A DNA stretch of 38,596 nucleotides from Chloroflexota bacterium (GTDB lineage Bacteria > Chloroflexota > Dehalococcoidia > Lucifugimonadales > UBA3495), in contig VXOI01000007.1 of assembly GCA_009840175.1 (NCBI GenBank), positions 30,473 through 69,068 on the forward strand. Direction: 5' to 3'. Made by a program: the position numbers and the translations under genes. Of the stretch, positions 1-9,568 are shown one piece after another. The stretch's first letter is position 1; every line of letters begins with the position of its first letter. Under the pieces are notes generated by a model, which ran no database searches, was not told the DNA's origin, and was given only the letters and a program-made list of their open reading frames with translations.

Positions 1-65
1 TGTCGCCCTGGCATGTAACATGGCTGTTATAAATCTTCGCAGGGGCCTTCTAAACACAACCACTT

Positions 66-110
66 CCCCCCCCCCCCTAGCCCTCCCACTCCGGGGGAGG
101 GGATTTTTGA
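66..110. repeat. Degenerate copy of the dispersed palindromic repeat, preceded by a 12-C homopolymer
   Basis: ccccctagccctcccactccgggggagggga resembles the CCCTAACCCTCTCCC..GGGAGAGGGG family; poly-C run at 66-77. Confidence 0.6.
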
Positions 111-119
111 GATAATTTC

Positions 120-917
120 CTAGACGACTGCGGACGCTCCGCCGTCCAGGTTGACCGCGATGCCGGTTAGGTAGCTGGCGCGCTCGGAGGCGAGGAAGGC
201 GATGACGTCGCCAGCCTCTTCGGGTTCGCCAACGCGGCCCAGGGGGACGGAGCGGCCCACGGCAAGCTGGTCGTAGAAGGCGTCAATGTTGAGGTCAGGC
301 TCGCTCTGGATGCGGGCGTCGTAGCGTTTCTGGTGCTGGCCGCTCTTGATGAGGCCGATGCACACGGTCGAGACAAGGATGTTGTCCCTGGCGAGGTCCT
401 TGGACAGGCCCTTGGTGATGGCGATGCCGGCGGCGCGGGAGATGGAGGTGGGCATGGAAGCCGGGCCGGGAGTGCGCCCGCCCAGGTTGGTGACGTTGAT
501 GATGCGCCCGCCGCCGACCTTGCGCATTTCCGGTATGGACTCCTGGATGAGCCGGACGGCGCCCCAGACCTTCAGGTCGAAGTCGTATTCCCAGTCATCC
601 TTGGATACGTCCTCGAAAGGCTTGGCCATGGAGGTTCCGGCGTTATTGACCAGGATGTCCAGCCGCCCGTACTGGTTCAGGGTGCGCTCGACGATGCTGC
701 GGGCACTGTCGGGGTCGGTCACGTCGGCGGAAATGGGCATCACCTGGCCTTCGGTGGCGGCCTTGATGTCCTGCACGGCCTCTTCCAGCACGTCGGGTCG
801 CCGGGCGACGATTACCACCGACGCGCCTTCCTGGGCCATGCTCTGGGCCGCGGCTTTGCCGATGCCGTCGCTCCCGCCGGTGATGATGGCAACCTTATCC
901 CGCAGTCCCAAATCCAT
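120..917 (-). CDS. SDR family NAD(P)-dependent oxidoreductase
   Basis: N-terminal VAIITGGSDGIGKAAA nucleotide-binding motif, NNAG motif, C-terminal YLTGIAVNLDGG typical of SDRs. Confidence 0.93.
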   Translation of the reverse strand: MDLGLRDKVAIITGGSDGIGKAAAQSMAQEGASVVIVARRPDVLEEAVQDIKAATEGQVMPISADVTDPDSARSIVERTLNQYGRLDILVNNAGTSMAKPFEDVSKDDWEYDFDLKVWGAVRLIQESIPEMRKVGGGRIINVTNLGGRTPGPASMPTSISRAAGIAITKGLSKDLARDNILVSTVCIGLIKSGQHQKRYDARIQSEPDLNIDAFYDQLAVGRSVPLGRVGEPEEAGDVIAFLASERASYLTGIAVNLDGGASAVV

Positions 918-1025
918 GACTCGCCCTCCAGCAATTACTGTTACGAATTACGATAATGCGGGTGAGATTATATCACACTGATGCTGACATCCGGGTGCTG
1001 TCAGAGTTGTAGACAAGCGGGGGTT

Positions 1026-1063
1026 CACCCTCACCCCAACCCTCTCCCTCAAGGGAGAGGGAG
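1026..1063. repeat. Dispersed palindromic repeat (family A)
   Basis: caccctcaccccaaccctctccctcaagggagagggag. Confidence 0.85.
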
Positions 1064-1076
1064 TCTTGCACAGGCG

Positions 1077-2120
1077 TCAGGGCAGGTGGGGGACTACCTT
1101 GTCCATGAGCAGGCGTACGGACTTCATCTGCAAGTCGTGGGGGATGCGGCGGCCTGAGTTATGCTCGAAGACTATGTGGGACAGTTGCAGGTTTTCCGTC
1201 AGTTTCAACAGGCGGTCCAGCACGGACTCTGGGGTACCGACGACCACCTTGTCGCGCAGCCAGTCGTCGTAGGTCATGCCCTTGACGTGGTCGGACTCGG
1301 CTTGCCAGTTGCCGGTGGTGCCGACACGGTCGGCGCTGGCGGCGACGCGCTGCCACAGGCCCGTCATCTGGGTCTCCATACTCTCTTTCGGCTCTTCGTA
1401 TGCCTGCTCTGGTGTTTCCGCTACGTAGACCGGCAGGCGAACACCGATGCTGCCCTCGCCGGGGTGTCCGGCGTCTTTCCACGCTTTCCGGTAGGCGTTG
1501 ACGTGTTCCGCCAGGTCATCAAGGGCGAATACTCGCGAGGGGTTGACGAAGAGGGGGTATCCCATGCGCCCGATGATGGGGAAGGTCTCGGCGGAGGTCA
1601 CGCCTATTCGTATTGGCGGGTGAGGTTTCTGGTAGGGCTTGGGACGCACCGCCAGGTCCTGGCACTGGTAGTGCTCGCCCTCGAAGGAGAACTGTTCGGT
1701 GGTCCAGGCCTTGAGGATGATTTCAAGGTACTCCTCGAAACGGCCCCGACTCTCGGGGTAGGGGGACAGGAAAGCGTCGTGGTGTTCGGGGAAGGTGCCG
1801 CGGCCTACGCCGAAGTCCAGCCGCCCCTGGCTGATGTGGTCGAGGGTGGCGATTTCCTCGGCGATGCGGATGGGGTTGCCCAGCGGGAGCAGCAGCACTC
1901 CCAGGCCGATGCGGATGCGCTCCGTGCGACCGGCGATGGCCGTGGCCACCATGACGGGCGACGACAGCACGCTGAAGGGGATGAAGTGGTACTCGGCAAG
2001 CCAGACCGACTCGACGCCCAGCCGCTCGGCCTCTTCCGCCATCTGGAACCCATGCTGGAATGCCTGCTGGTCGGTGACGTCGTCGAGGGCCGGGAACTCT
2101 AGGAACAGTCCTGTGTGCAT
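1077..2120 (-). CDS. LLM class flavin-dependent oxidoreductase (luciferase-like)
   Basis: MHTGLFLEFP..., RIRIGLGVLLLPLGNPIRIAEEIATLDHISQGRLDFGVGRG is a hallmark of the LLM family. Confidence 0.93.
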   Translation of the reverse strand: MHTGLFLEFPALDDVTDQQAFQHGFQMAEEAERLGVESVWLAEYHFIPFSVLSSPVMVATAIAGRTERIRIGLGVLLLPLGNPIRIAEEIATLDHISQGRLDFGVGRGTFPEHHDAFLSPYPESRGRFEEYLEIILKAWTTEQFSFEGEHYQCQDLAVRPKPYQKPHPPIRIGVTSAETFPIIGRMGYPLFVNPSRVFALDDLAEHVNAYRKAWKDAGHPGEGSIGVRLPVYVAETPEQAYEEPKESMETQMTGLWQRVAASADRVGTTGNWQAESDHVKGMTYDDWLRDKVVVGTPESVLDRLLKLTENLQLSHIVFEHNSGRRIPHDLQMKSVRLLMDKVVPHLP

Positions 2121-2181
2121 GATGCCTCCTGTTGCCTGGGGAGGAGCGGTAGGGAACGGACGAAACGGGACGAACTACCCG

Positions 2182-2871
2182 CTAAGGTGATGTCAAGTCG
2201 ATATCGGTATCTCGCCCGGCATGGTCCCTGACTTCATACCAATGCACTGCGCCGGATTCGATCAACTCCTGCACCACATAGTCGTTCCTAATGCTGGCGA
2301 TGACCGGTTGAGCCGGCCTTCCCGTGAAACGGGTGATAAGCTCGGCGTTTCGGATGGCTCGGTCGGTGTCCCTGGTGTCGGCAGTGTAGGAAACTTCAAT
2401 CGCGATGTAGGATGGTCCAGTTTCATCAGCGCCTTCGATTACCATGTCGGCGTTGCGAAAGCTGCGATTCACGTTCACGGAGAGATTGTTACCGGCCATA
2501 CGGCGCAGGTCTTCCGAGGTGAGAAGGCGTACAAATTCCAGCCCGAAATCAGAGGCTATGCCGGGGGCGTCGGTGAAGGGCTGTCTACTAACATAGAAGT
2601 CTTTGAAAGTGCTCATATCCCCTTCCATTCTGTCGAACCTTGCCGTGGCGTTGCGGTTCCAAGCCCTTTGTTCCTCGTTAATGGCCCTCTGTTCTTTGAC
2701 AAAGCCCCTCATTTCTTCGTTAAAGGCCCTCTGCTCCTCGACGAAGGCGTCGAACTTCGCCGGAAGTTGCAGCACATCCTCGCCCAGGATGCGGGCGCGG
2801 ACGGCATCCCGCCACGTCGGGTTGTCGCCGAGGGCTTGGAGGAAGTCGTCCAGGGTGTTGATGGTGGTCAT
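2182..2871 (-). CDS. Hypothetical protein: coiled-coil followed by a putative PD-(D/E)XK-like domain
   Basis: Repeated EEQRAFNEEMRGFVKEQRAINEEQRAWN helix; D-MVIEG...YIAIEVSYTA resembles a D...ExK/S nuclease-like core. Confidence 0.6.
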   Translation of the reverse strand: MTTINTLDDFLQALGDNPTWRDAVRARILGEDVLQLPAKFDAFVEEQRAFNEEMRGFVKEQRAINEEQRAWNRNATARFDRMEGDMSTFKDFYVSRQPFTDAPGIASDFGLEFVRLLTSEDLRRMAGNNLSVNVNRSFRNADMVIEGADETGPSYIAIEVSYTADTRDTDRAIRNAELITRFTGRPAQPVIASIRNDYVVQELIESGAVHWYEVRDHAGRDTDIDLTSP

Positions 2872-2936
2872 TCCCGTCTATGCTCTCGTCAGGTAAGGCG
2901 ATTGTATCGCGGGGTGGGTAGGCGGGCAAACCGGGG

Positions 2937-4145
2937 TTACAGCTCGATGTTTTCCGCCTCCGCCACGATGCCGATGTCCTTGTCGCCGCGGCCGCTGAGG
3001 CAGACGAGGATGATGCTGTCCTGCTGGAGGGTGGGGGCGAGTTGCGCCGCGCCGTAGATGGCGTGGGCCGATTCGAGGGCCGGGATGATGCCCTCGGTGC
3101 GGCAGAGCAGGTGGAAGCCCTCCAGGGCCTGGGGGTCGGTGACCTCGCGGTACTCGGCTCGGCCTGAGTCCTTGAGGTAGCTGTGCTCCGGGCCGACGCC
3201 GGGATAGTCGAGGCCTGCCGAGATGCTGTGGGCCGGGCTGACCTGTCCATCTTCGTCCTGTAACAAGTAGGTCATCGCGCCGTGGAGGACTCCGGGGCGT
3301 CCGGCGGTGAGGGTGGCGGAATGCTCGCCGCTGTCCAGGCCCTTGCCGCCGGCTTCGAGGCCGACCAGCCGCACATCCTCGTCGGGAACGAAGGGATGGA
3401 AGGTTCCCATGGCGTTGCTGCCGCCGCCGACGCAGGCCATGACGTAGTCGGGCAAGCGGCCTTCGACGGCAAGAACCTGCGCGCGGGCCTCGCTGCCGAT
3501 GACGGCCTGGAAGTCGCGCACCATCAGCGGGTATGGGTGGGGCCCGACCACGCTGCCGATGAGGTAATGGGTGGTCTCGACGTTGGTGACCCAGTCGCGG
3601 ATCGCCTCGTTGATGGCGTCTTTCAGGGTGCGGGTGCCCGATTCAACGCTGATGACCTCGGCCTCCAGCAGGCGCATACGGTAGACGTTTAGCGACTGGC
3701 GGCGGATGTCTTCCTCGCCCATGTAGACGATGCACTGCAACCCCAGCATGGCGCAGGCGGTGGCGGAGGCGACGCCGTGCTGCCCCGCGCCGGTCTCGGC
3801 GATGATGCGGCGCTTGCCCATGTGCTGCGCCAGGAGGGCCTGACCGAGGGCGTTGTTTATCTTGTGGGCGCCGGTGTGGGCCAGGTCTTCGCGCTTCAGG
3901 TATATCTTCGCGCCGCCCAGATGGCGCGACAGGTTCTCGGCGTAGTAGAGGGGGGTGGGCCGGCCCACGTAGTTGGTCAGCAAGTGGGTCAGGCGGGCTT
4001 GAAAGTCCTCATCGTACTTTACGCTGTTGTAGGCTTGTTCCAGCTCGGCCACCGCCGCCATCAGCGTTTCGGGAATGAACTTGCCGCCGAAGTCGCCGAA
4101 GCGGCCCCGGTCGTCGGGAAAGACCGGTGTGGATTGAGTGGTCAT
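2937..4145 (-). CDS. trpB: Tryptophan synthase beta chain
   Basis: [57 protein letters not shown]. Start moved from 4190 to ATG 4145, preceded by GGAG; the longer ORF start lies in leader sequence next to a repeat. Confidence 0.96.
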   Translation of the reverse strand: MTTQSTPVFPDDRGRFGDFGGKFIPETLMAAVAELEQAYNSVKYDEDFQARLTHLLTNYVGRPTPLYYAENLSRHLGGAKIYLKREDLAHTGAHKINNALGQALLAQHMGKRRIIAETGAGQHGVASATACAMLGLQCIVYMGEEDIRRQSLNVYRMRLLEAEVISVESGTRTLKDAINEAIRDWVTNVETTHYLIGSVVGPHPYPLMVRDFQAVIGSEARAQVLAVEGRLPDYVMACVGGGSNAMGTFHPFVPDEDVRLVGLEAGGKGLDSGEHSATLTAGRPGVLHGAMTYLLQDEDGQVSPAHSISAGLDYPGVGPEHSYLKDSGRAEYREVTDPQALEGFHLLCRTEGIIPALESAHAIYGAAQLAPTLQQDSIILVCLSGRGDKDIGIVAEAENIEL

Positions 4146-4181
4146 TAGTTCTCCATCCGTTTTTGAGAGTGTACGAGGAGA

Positions 4182-4217
4182 CGCCCTCACCCTAACCCTC
4201 TACCGGAGGGAGAGGGG
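4182..4217. repeat. Family A palindromic repeat between trpF and trpB
   Basis: cgccctcaccctaaccctctaccggagggagagggg. Confidence 0.85.
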
Positions 4218-4238
4218 ATTAAGGTATCCGTTCTGACA

Positions 4239-4916
4239 CTAGGCAGAGCCGGTCAGGGCGGCGTCGGCGTGTCGCGCGTTTTCGACGAAGCGCCGGATCT
4301 TGCGGCGGTCCTTTTTGCCGATGGTCTCGACACCGCTGGAAACGTCCACGCCCCAGGGCCGGACGATGCTGATGGCGCGGCCCACGTTGGCCGGGGTGAG
4401 ACCGCCAGCCAGCAGGAAGGAGACGCCACGGCTGGACAGAGACCCCGCGACTTCGAGGTTGAAGCTCTGGCCGGTGCCGCCCTGTATGCCTTCGACCAGC
4501 CGGTCGAGAGTGACCAGGCATCCGGCTTCGGCGTACTCCTGAACTCGCCCGGCCAGTTGCGGCACGTCGTCGGGGGCGCGGTAGGACGCTGGGACGTGGA
4601 CCACCTTGATGACTTCGCAGTCCACTGCGGCGGCGTATTCTACGCCCTCCTGCCCGCATAGCTGCACGGCGTCTAGGGCGCAGTGGGCGACGACCTCGTT
4701 GACCTCTTCCACCGGCTGGTCGGCGAAGAGGCCGACCATGCGAGGCGCAGGGGCGTCGAGGGTTCGCACGGCGTTCACGATGTCCCTGGCGTCGTCAGGG
4801 GTGATGCGGCGGTGACGCTCAGGCACGAATACCATGCCGATGTAGTCGGCCCCGGCCTCTGCCGCCACGCAGGCGTCTTCAGGGTTGCCGATGCCGCAGA
4901 TTTTGACCCGTATCAT
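4239..4916 (-). CDS. trpF: Phosphoribosylanthranilate isomerase
   Basis: MIRVKICGIGNPEDACVAAEAGADYIGMVF..., C-terminal AGGLTPANVGRAI...GVDVSSGVE. Confidence 0.95.
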   Translation of the reverse strand: MIRVKICGIGNPEDACVAAEAGADYIGMVFVPERHRRITPDDARDIVNAVRTLDAPAPRMVGLFADQPVEEVNEVVAHCALDAVQLCGQEGVEYAAAVDCEVIKVVHVPASYRAPDDVPQLAGRVQEYAEAGCLVTLDRLVEGIQGGTGQSFNLEVAGSLSSRGVSFLLAGGLTPANVGRAISIVRPWGVDVSSGVETIGKKDRRKIRRFVENARHADAALTGSA

Positions 4917-4926
4917 GCTACTTCCA

Positions 4927-4963
4927 TCCCCTCTCACTCTGGGAGAGGGTTAGGGTGAGGGTG
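4927..4963. repeat. Family A palindromic repeat overlapping the 3' end of trpC
   Basis: tcccctctcactctgggagagggttagggtgagggtg. Confidence 0.88.
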
Positions 4964-5758
4964 TCCCTGGCCGGACAGCTCGCGCACCTTGGCTCCGACG
5001 TCGGGTGCGGTGACCAGGGCCTCTCCCACCAGCACGGCGTTGACACCTACGCCGTCGAGCAGGCGCAGGTCGTCGGGGGTGAAGATGCCGCTCTCGCTGA
5101 CCACCACCTTGTCGCCGGGGACTAGCGGAGCGATCCTTTGGCTGACTGCGAGGTCGGTGGTGAAGGTGTGCAGGTCGCGGTTGTTGATGCCGATGATTTC
5201 TGCGTCTGCCTCCACCGCCGTTTCCAGTTCGCCTTCGTCGTGGACTTCGACCAGGCACTGCATAGAGAGGGACTGCGCGATTTGCAGGAGTTCTTTCAGC
5301 AGCGCAGGGTCGAGGATAGCGACAATGAACAGGATGCCGTCGGCTCCGGCGGCGCGGGACTCGTACACCTGGTAGGAGTCGAAGAGGAAGTCCTTTCGCA
5401 GCACCGGGGCACTACCTGACACACCACTCTGCTTGATGGCGGACAGGTGGGCCAGCTCGCCCTGGAAGCGGGGATCGGTGAGGCAGGAGACCGCCGCCGC
5501 GCCGTTGGCTACGTAGGTACTCGCGAGGCGTACCGGGTCGAAGTCGGGCGACAGCAGGCCGCGCGACGGCGACGCCTTCTTGACCTCGGCGATGAGTTGG
5601 ATACCATCGCCGGAGAGAGCGGCGGAGAGGCTCAGGGGGCGCGGCTGATCCGTCGCCATCCGCTGCACGGCGGCGAGGGGCGCGGCACGCTGGGCTTCGG
5701 CCAGCTCTTCGAGCTTGGCGGCTACGATTTTGTCTAGGATGCTGGGCACATCAGGCAA
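4934..5758 (-). CDS. trpC: Indole-3-glycerol-phosphate synthase
   Basis: LIAEVKKASPSRGLLSPDFDP, IIGINNRDLHTFTTDL, VVSESGIF; C-terminal tail HPHPNPLPE is encoded by a family A repeat. Confidence 0.95.
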   Translation of the reverse strand: MPDVPSILDKIVAAKLEELAEAQRAAPLAAVQRMATDQPRPLSLSAALSGDGIQLIAEVKKASPSRGLLSPDFDPVRLASTYVANGAAAVSCLTDPRFQGELAHLSAIKQSGVSGSAPVLRKDFLFDSYQVYESRAAGADGILFIVAILDPALLKELLQIAQSLSMQCLVEVHDEGELETAVEADAEIIGINNRDLHTFTTDLAVSQRIAPLVPGDKVVVSESGIFTPDDLRLLDGVGVNAVLVGEALVTAPDVGAKVRELSGQGHPHPNPLPE

Positions 5759-6233
5759 CGGTCACCTCTCTATGCAGCAGGACGCTCTGCATGGTTCCAA
5801 GAATGAACTCCCGAGCTTTTTCCATTTCCAAGCCGATTGGAAGCTCGTTATGGTCGTAGTAAACGGTTAGCTCGTGGTTTTGGCGGCAGAAATCAGAAAT
5901 TCCGTCGCCAAATCTCACAGTTAGAGTGTCGTTTTCTGCGTGGTATTTGAATCGGAGATCGGCGTTCCCCTTGGGAATGGTACGAATAGACACATTACGT
6001 TCTTTCGTAAACGGAACTTCCGGGACATCCGGGTTATTCACTTCCTCGCCAGTCGCCAAGCTGGTGTTGGCGAACATCACGAACAACTTGCCGTCGAGGA
6101 TCTCCAGGCCCAGAGGGTTGCCGTCCTTGCCATGATGGACAACCACCCCTTCGTTGTCTTCGCTGTAACCGTAGGGCTCGTGCGATATGTCCACCATCAG
6201 GATGTCAACTTCTGAACTGTACCTAAATTTCAT
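5751..6233 (-). CDS. DUF2283-like protein, apparently two related modules
   Basis: MKFRYSSEVDILMVDIS...GNPLGLEILDG and LRFKYHAENDTLTVRFGD...NELPIGLEMEKA; overlaps the trpC start. Confidence 0.65.
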   Translation of the reverse strand: MKFRYSSEVDILMVDISHEPYGYSEDNEGVVVHHGKDGNPLGLEILDGKLFVMFANTSLATGEEVNNPDVPEVPFTKERNVSIRTIPKGNADLRFKYHAENDTLTVRFGDGISDFCRQNHELTVYYDHNELPIGLEMEKAREFILGTMQSVLLHREVTVA

Positions 6234-6292
6234 ACTGCCGCCTGGCGCCGACGTATACAGTGATTATAACCAATCCCTCGTCCTCTTCCTCT

Positions 6293-7306
6293 CTATTCCG
6301 CGTTGCTCAGCTCCACCAGCGCCTCCAGCCGTTGCCTTGCGGCCCCGCTGTCTATGGACTGGGCCGCCTGCTGGATACCTTCGGGAATGGTGGCGGCAGC
6401 ACCGGCGGCCAGCAGGACACCGGCAGCGTTGAGCAGCACGGCGTCGCGGAAGGGGCCGCCCTCGCCGTCCAGCAGGCGGCGCATGGCGGCGGCATTGGCC
6501 TCCGGGCCGCCGCCGCGGAGGTCTTCGACGCTCCAGCGGGGCAGGCCGGTGTCGCCGGGGCGGAAGGTCCAGCTCTCGACCTGGCCGTCCCGCAGTTCCC
6601 AGACGGAGGTATCGCCGTCGAGGGCGATTTCGTCCATCCCGCCCGCGCCGTGGACTACCAGGCTGCGCTCCGAGCCCAGCAGGCGCATAACCTCCGCCAC
6701 CTTCTCGCCCAACTCGGGGAAGGCCACGCCGATGAGCTGTCGCTGGGCAGCGGCGGGGTTGGTCAGCGGCCCCAGGATGTTGAAGACGGTGCGGATGCCG
6801 ATTTCCCGACGCACAGGGCCAGCATGGCGCATGGAGGGATGGAAGGCCTGGGCGAACATGAATCCGATGCCGCCCTCGTTGATGCACCGCTCCACGCCCT
6901 CCGGCGGCAGCTCGATGCGGACGCCGAGGGCCTCGAGCACGTCGGCGGTGCCGCAGCTTCCCGAGGCGGCGCGGTTGCCGTGCTTGGCGATGCGGACTCC
7001 GGCCCCGGCTGCCGCCAGCGCCGCGCCGGTCGAGATGTTGAAGGTGTTGGTGCCGTCGCCGCCGGTGCCAACGGAATCCACCAGAGGCCCTTCCACCTGT
7101 ACCTTGAGGGAGAACTCGCGCATGACGGTGGCCATGCCCGCGATTTCTTCGGTGGACTCGCCCTTGAGGCGCAGGGCGGTCAGGAAAGAGCCAAGCTGGG
7201 CAGGGGTGGCCTCGCCCTGCATTATCTGGCGCATGACCGCCGCTGCGTCGTCCATTGTCAGGGAGTTGCCGGAGACGACTGCGTCTATTGCTTCACGAAT
7301 GTCCAC
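6293..7306 (-). CDS. trpD: Anthranilate phosphoribosyltransferase
   Basis: DSVGTGGDGTNTFNISTGAALAAAGAGVRIAKHGNRAASG core. Likely GTG start at 7306 with upstream GGAG (alternative ATG 7345); ORF-track start 7465 lies in a MITE-like repeat. Confidence 0.93.
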   Translation of the reverse strand: MDIREAIDAVVSGNSLTMDDAAAVMRQIMQGEATPAQLGSFLTALRLKGESTEEIAGMATVMREFSLKVQVEGPLVDSVGTGGDGTNTFNISTGAALAAAGAGVRIAKHGNRAASGSCGTADVLEALGVRIELPPEGVERCINEGGIGFMFAQAFHPSMRHAGPVRREIGIRTVFNILGPLTNPAAAQRQLIGVAFPELGEKVAEVMRLLGSERSLVVHGAGGMDEIALDGDTSVWELRDGQVESWTFRPGDTGLPRWSVEDLRGGGPEANAAAMRRLLDGEGGPFRDAVLLNAAGVLLAAGAAATIPEGIQQAAQSIDSGAARQRLEALVELSNAE

Positions 7307-7347
7307 GGTTGGTTGCTCCGTTTGTGGTTGATTGAACGTCTGCATTC

Positions 7348-7566
7348 TACTGACGAGTGAATGAATAGGTAAACAATCCGTCATTCCCGCGAAAGCGGGA
7401 ATCCAAACTCCCGTTACCTCATAGTCCCGCCGTCCCGCGTCTCCAGGCACGGGCAGGCGTGTCAATGACAGTTGAGACGTGGGGCGCCGGGGTTTGGATT
7501 CCCGCTTTCGCGGGAATGACGGAAATTTGGCCCCGGAATGTTTAGTAATTCATTCACGCATCAGTA
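7348..7566. mobile_element. MITE-like element, copy 1 (~219 bp)
   Basis: Terminal inverted repeats TACTGACGAGTGAATGAAT / TACTGATGCGTGAATGAAT (17/19 identical); inner hairpins GTCATTCCCGCGAAAGCGGGAATCC; second copy at 14283-14469. Confidence 0.8.
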
Positions 7567-7645
7567 AAAGGATAGGTCGGATGGTCTAATCCGTTGGACG
7601 CCATGAATTATCCTGGCAATTTCAACATTGCCTTGCAGAACTCTG

Positions 7646-7828
7646 TTACTTCAGCCATTGCCGGATGCGCTTCTTGGCTTCTTCTTGAGGGATGCCTTCC
7701 CATTTATCCAGTTGTTCTAACCCCTGCTGAATCCTGTACAGGACGATCAATCTCTCGATGGCATCTTCGATGGTGGCATCGTCCGGCAGTTTCTCCATTA
7801 GTTCGAGGACTTCTTCCTTGACAGTCAT
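7646..7828 (-). CDS. Small helical antitoxin-like protein (60 aa)
   Basis: [39 protein letters not shown] resembles antitoxin-like small proteins often found beside RelE/ParE toxins; ATGA overlap with the preceding ORF. Confidence 0.6.
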   Translation of the reverse strand: MTVKEEVLELMEKLPDDATIEDAIERLIVLYRIQQGLEQLDKWEGIPQEEAKKRIRQWLK

Positions 7829-8256
7829 CGGTGTTGCTCCTGCGGCAACTCAATCTCTTTACGCAGTAGCGCCAATCGTTGGCGAACTTCCGCGTGTGGG
7901 ATTCCCATTCCTTCCACGATTTGCTTCTCTCCCAAGTCGATTCTGTAGGAGAGAAACAGCTTGTACATCGCCTCATCCACCGTTTCCGGAACTGAGGCGT
8001 TGGAAGGTAGATGCTCCATCAGATGTACTAAGTCGGATTTGGTTGTGCGTACTTGCTTCTGTTCTTCCACTTCCTTCAGGCCGGTGATTGCACGGCGCCA
8101 GTGCCCCAGGGGGCGAGGCGGGTTGCCGTACTGGGAGATTATGGGAGCCACCTCCCGATTGTACAGCGGACGGAGGCAGTCGAAAGCATCGGCATAGGTT
8201 GGGGCGTCGGGCAGGCTTTCCAGCAAATCCAGTATCTCTTCTTTCGCCGTCATCAT
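7825..8256 (-). CDS. Hypothetical protein with two modules related to the 60-aa ORF
   Basis: [24 protein letters not shown]... and [26 protein letters not shown]...[29 protein letters not shown] overlap with trpG. ORF-track start at 8610 is antisense-frame overlap with trpG. Confidence 0.6.
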   Translation of the reverse strand: MMTAKEEILDLLESLPDAPTYADAFDCLRPLYNREVAPIISQYGNPPRPLGHWRRAITGLKEVEEQKQVRTTKSDLVHLMEHLPSNASVPETVDEAMYKLFLSYRIDLGEKQIVEGMGIPHAEVRQRLALLRKEIELPQEQHR

Positions 8257-8843
8257 GCCTCCGTTTTGCCGTGAGCTGCCACCTTGTGCAGGTAGTTCTG
8301 TAGCAAGGCTTTGCCGTCCGGGGTCATTATGGACTCGGGGTGGAACTGGATGCCCTCTACGGGATGTTCCTTGTGGCGCAGGCCCATGATGAGACCGTTT
8401 TCGCTGTGGGCGGTCACTTCCAGAGTGTCCGGCACCGTCTCGGGATAGACGACTAGGGAATGGTAGCGGATGGCCTCGAAGGGGTTGGGCAGGCCGTTCA
8501 GCACCCCCGCCCCGTTGTGGGTGATCATGGAGGTCTTGCCGTGGCGGATTTCGCCCGCCCGGTCCACGCGCGCGCCATACACATAGGCCATGCACTGGTG
8601 CCCCAGGCACACGCCCAGCGTCGGGATGCGTGGCCCGAAGCGGCGAATGACGTCGTTGGATATGCCGGCTTCCATCGGCGTGCAGGGGCCGGGCGAGATT
8701 ACGATGCCGTCAGGGGCCATTTCCTCGATTTCGTTGAGGGTTATCTTGTCGTTGCGGTGGGTGTCCACCTTGGCTCCCAGCTCCCGAAGGTACTGGTAGA
8801 GGTTGTAGGTGAAGCTGTCGTAGTTGTCTATTAGCAGCAGCAT
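8253..8843 (-). CDS. trpG: Anthranilate synthase glutamine amidotransferase subunit
   Basis: [38 protein letters not shown] class-I amidotransferase motifs. Confidence 0.96.
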   Translation of the reverse strand: MLLLIDNYDSFTYNLYQYLRELGAKVDTHRNDKITLNEIEEMAPDGIVISPGPCTPMEAGISNDVIRRFGPRIPTLGVCLGHQCMAYVYGARVDRAGEIRHGKTSMITHNGAGVLNGLPNPFEAIRYHSLVVYPETVPDTLEVTAHSENGLIMGLRHKEHPVEGIQFHPESIMTPDGKALLQNYLHKVAAHGKTEA

Positions 8844-8888
8844 GGCGGGTTCCTGTTATCCTCCGGCGTTTTTGGCGGGCGAGGATTT

Positions 8889-8931
8889 CACCCTCACCCT
8901 CACCCTAACCCTCTCCCTCAGGGAGAGGGGA
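8889..8931. repeat. Family A palindromic repeat
   Basis: caccctcaccctcaccctaaccctctccctcagggagagggg. Confidence 0.85.
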
Positions 8932-8958
8932 TTTGTTCTTGGCTGACCGGGAATCCAG

Positions 8959-8999
8959 TCCCTTCCCCCTTGAGGGGGAAGGTTAGGATGGGGGTGAGA
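8959..8999. repeat. Family A palindromic repeat, opposite orientation to the 8889 copy
   Basis: tcccttcccccttgagggggaaggttaggatgggggtgaga. Confidence 0.82.
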
Positions 9000-9021
9000 A
9001 TCACATTGGCACAGACCTTCC

Positions 9022-9462
9022 TCAGAACAGTTCGACGAACTCCAGCCAGTTGCCGTCGGGGTCGCGGGCGTAGCAGGCCTTGCGGGAGAGGTTGCCGTTT
9101 TCGTCGAACATGGAGGCGGGCGGGTTGTTGTATTGCAGGCCCTTCTCGCGTGTGTCTTGGTAGAAGCGGTCGAGGTCTTCGACGAAGAAGGCCAGGTGCG
9201 CCGCGCCGAGGTCGTTGCGCTGGACGGTGTTGGGGCCGCTGTGGGGCGAGAGGTACTGGACCAGCTCAAGCTGGTGTCCCTCGCCCATGTCCACGAAGCC
9301 GCCCTTGATGTGGGCGTCGGGAAAGGCCAGCACCTGCTCGACGAACTCGCCCTGGCGCTCGGTGCGCCCAGCTATGCGCATACCGAGGATTTCGGAGTAG
9401 AAGCGGACGGACTCTTCGATGTCCCGGACTACGAACCCGGTGTGGAAGAACGATTTCAGCAT
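9022..9462 (-). CDS. VOC family (glyoxalase/bleomycin resistance-like) protein
   Basis: MLKSFFHTGFVVRDIEESVRFYSEILGMRI..., ARDPDGNWLEFVELF; start refined to 9462. Confidence 0.9.
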   Translation of the reverse strand: MLKSFFHTGFVVRDIEESVRFYSEILGMRIAGRTERQGEFVEQVLAFPDAHIKGGFVDMGEGHQLELVQYLSPHSGPNTVQRNDLGAAHLAFFVEDLDRFYQDTREKGLQYNNPPASMFDENGNLSRKACYARDPDGNWLEFVELF

Positions 9463-9505
9463 TGCTTTCCCCCTATCTTTGGCAGTCCTTGAGGGCGAGG
9501 ATTTC

Positions 9506-9542
9506 ACCCCCACCCTAACCCTCCCCCTCAAGAGGGAGGGGA
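9506..9542. repeat. Family A palindromic repeat
   Basis: acccccaccctaaccctccccctcaagagggagggga; also shares gggcgaggatttcaccc with the flank of the 8889 copy. Confidence 0.82.
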
Positions 9543-9568
9543 TTGGTTAATTGGAGAAGGGAACTGCT

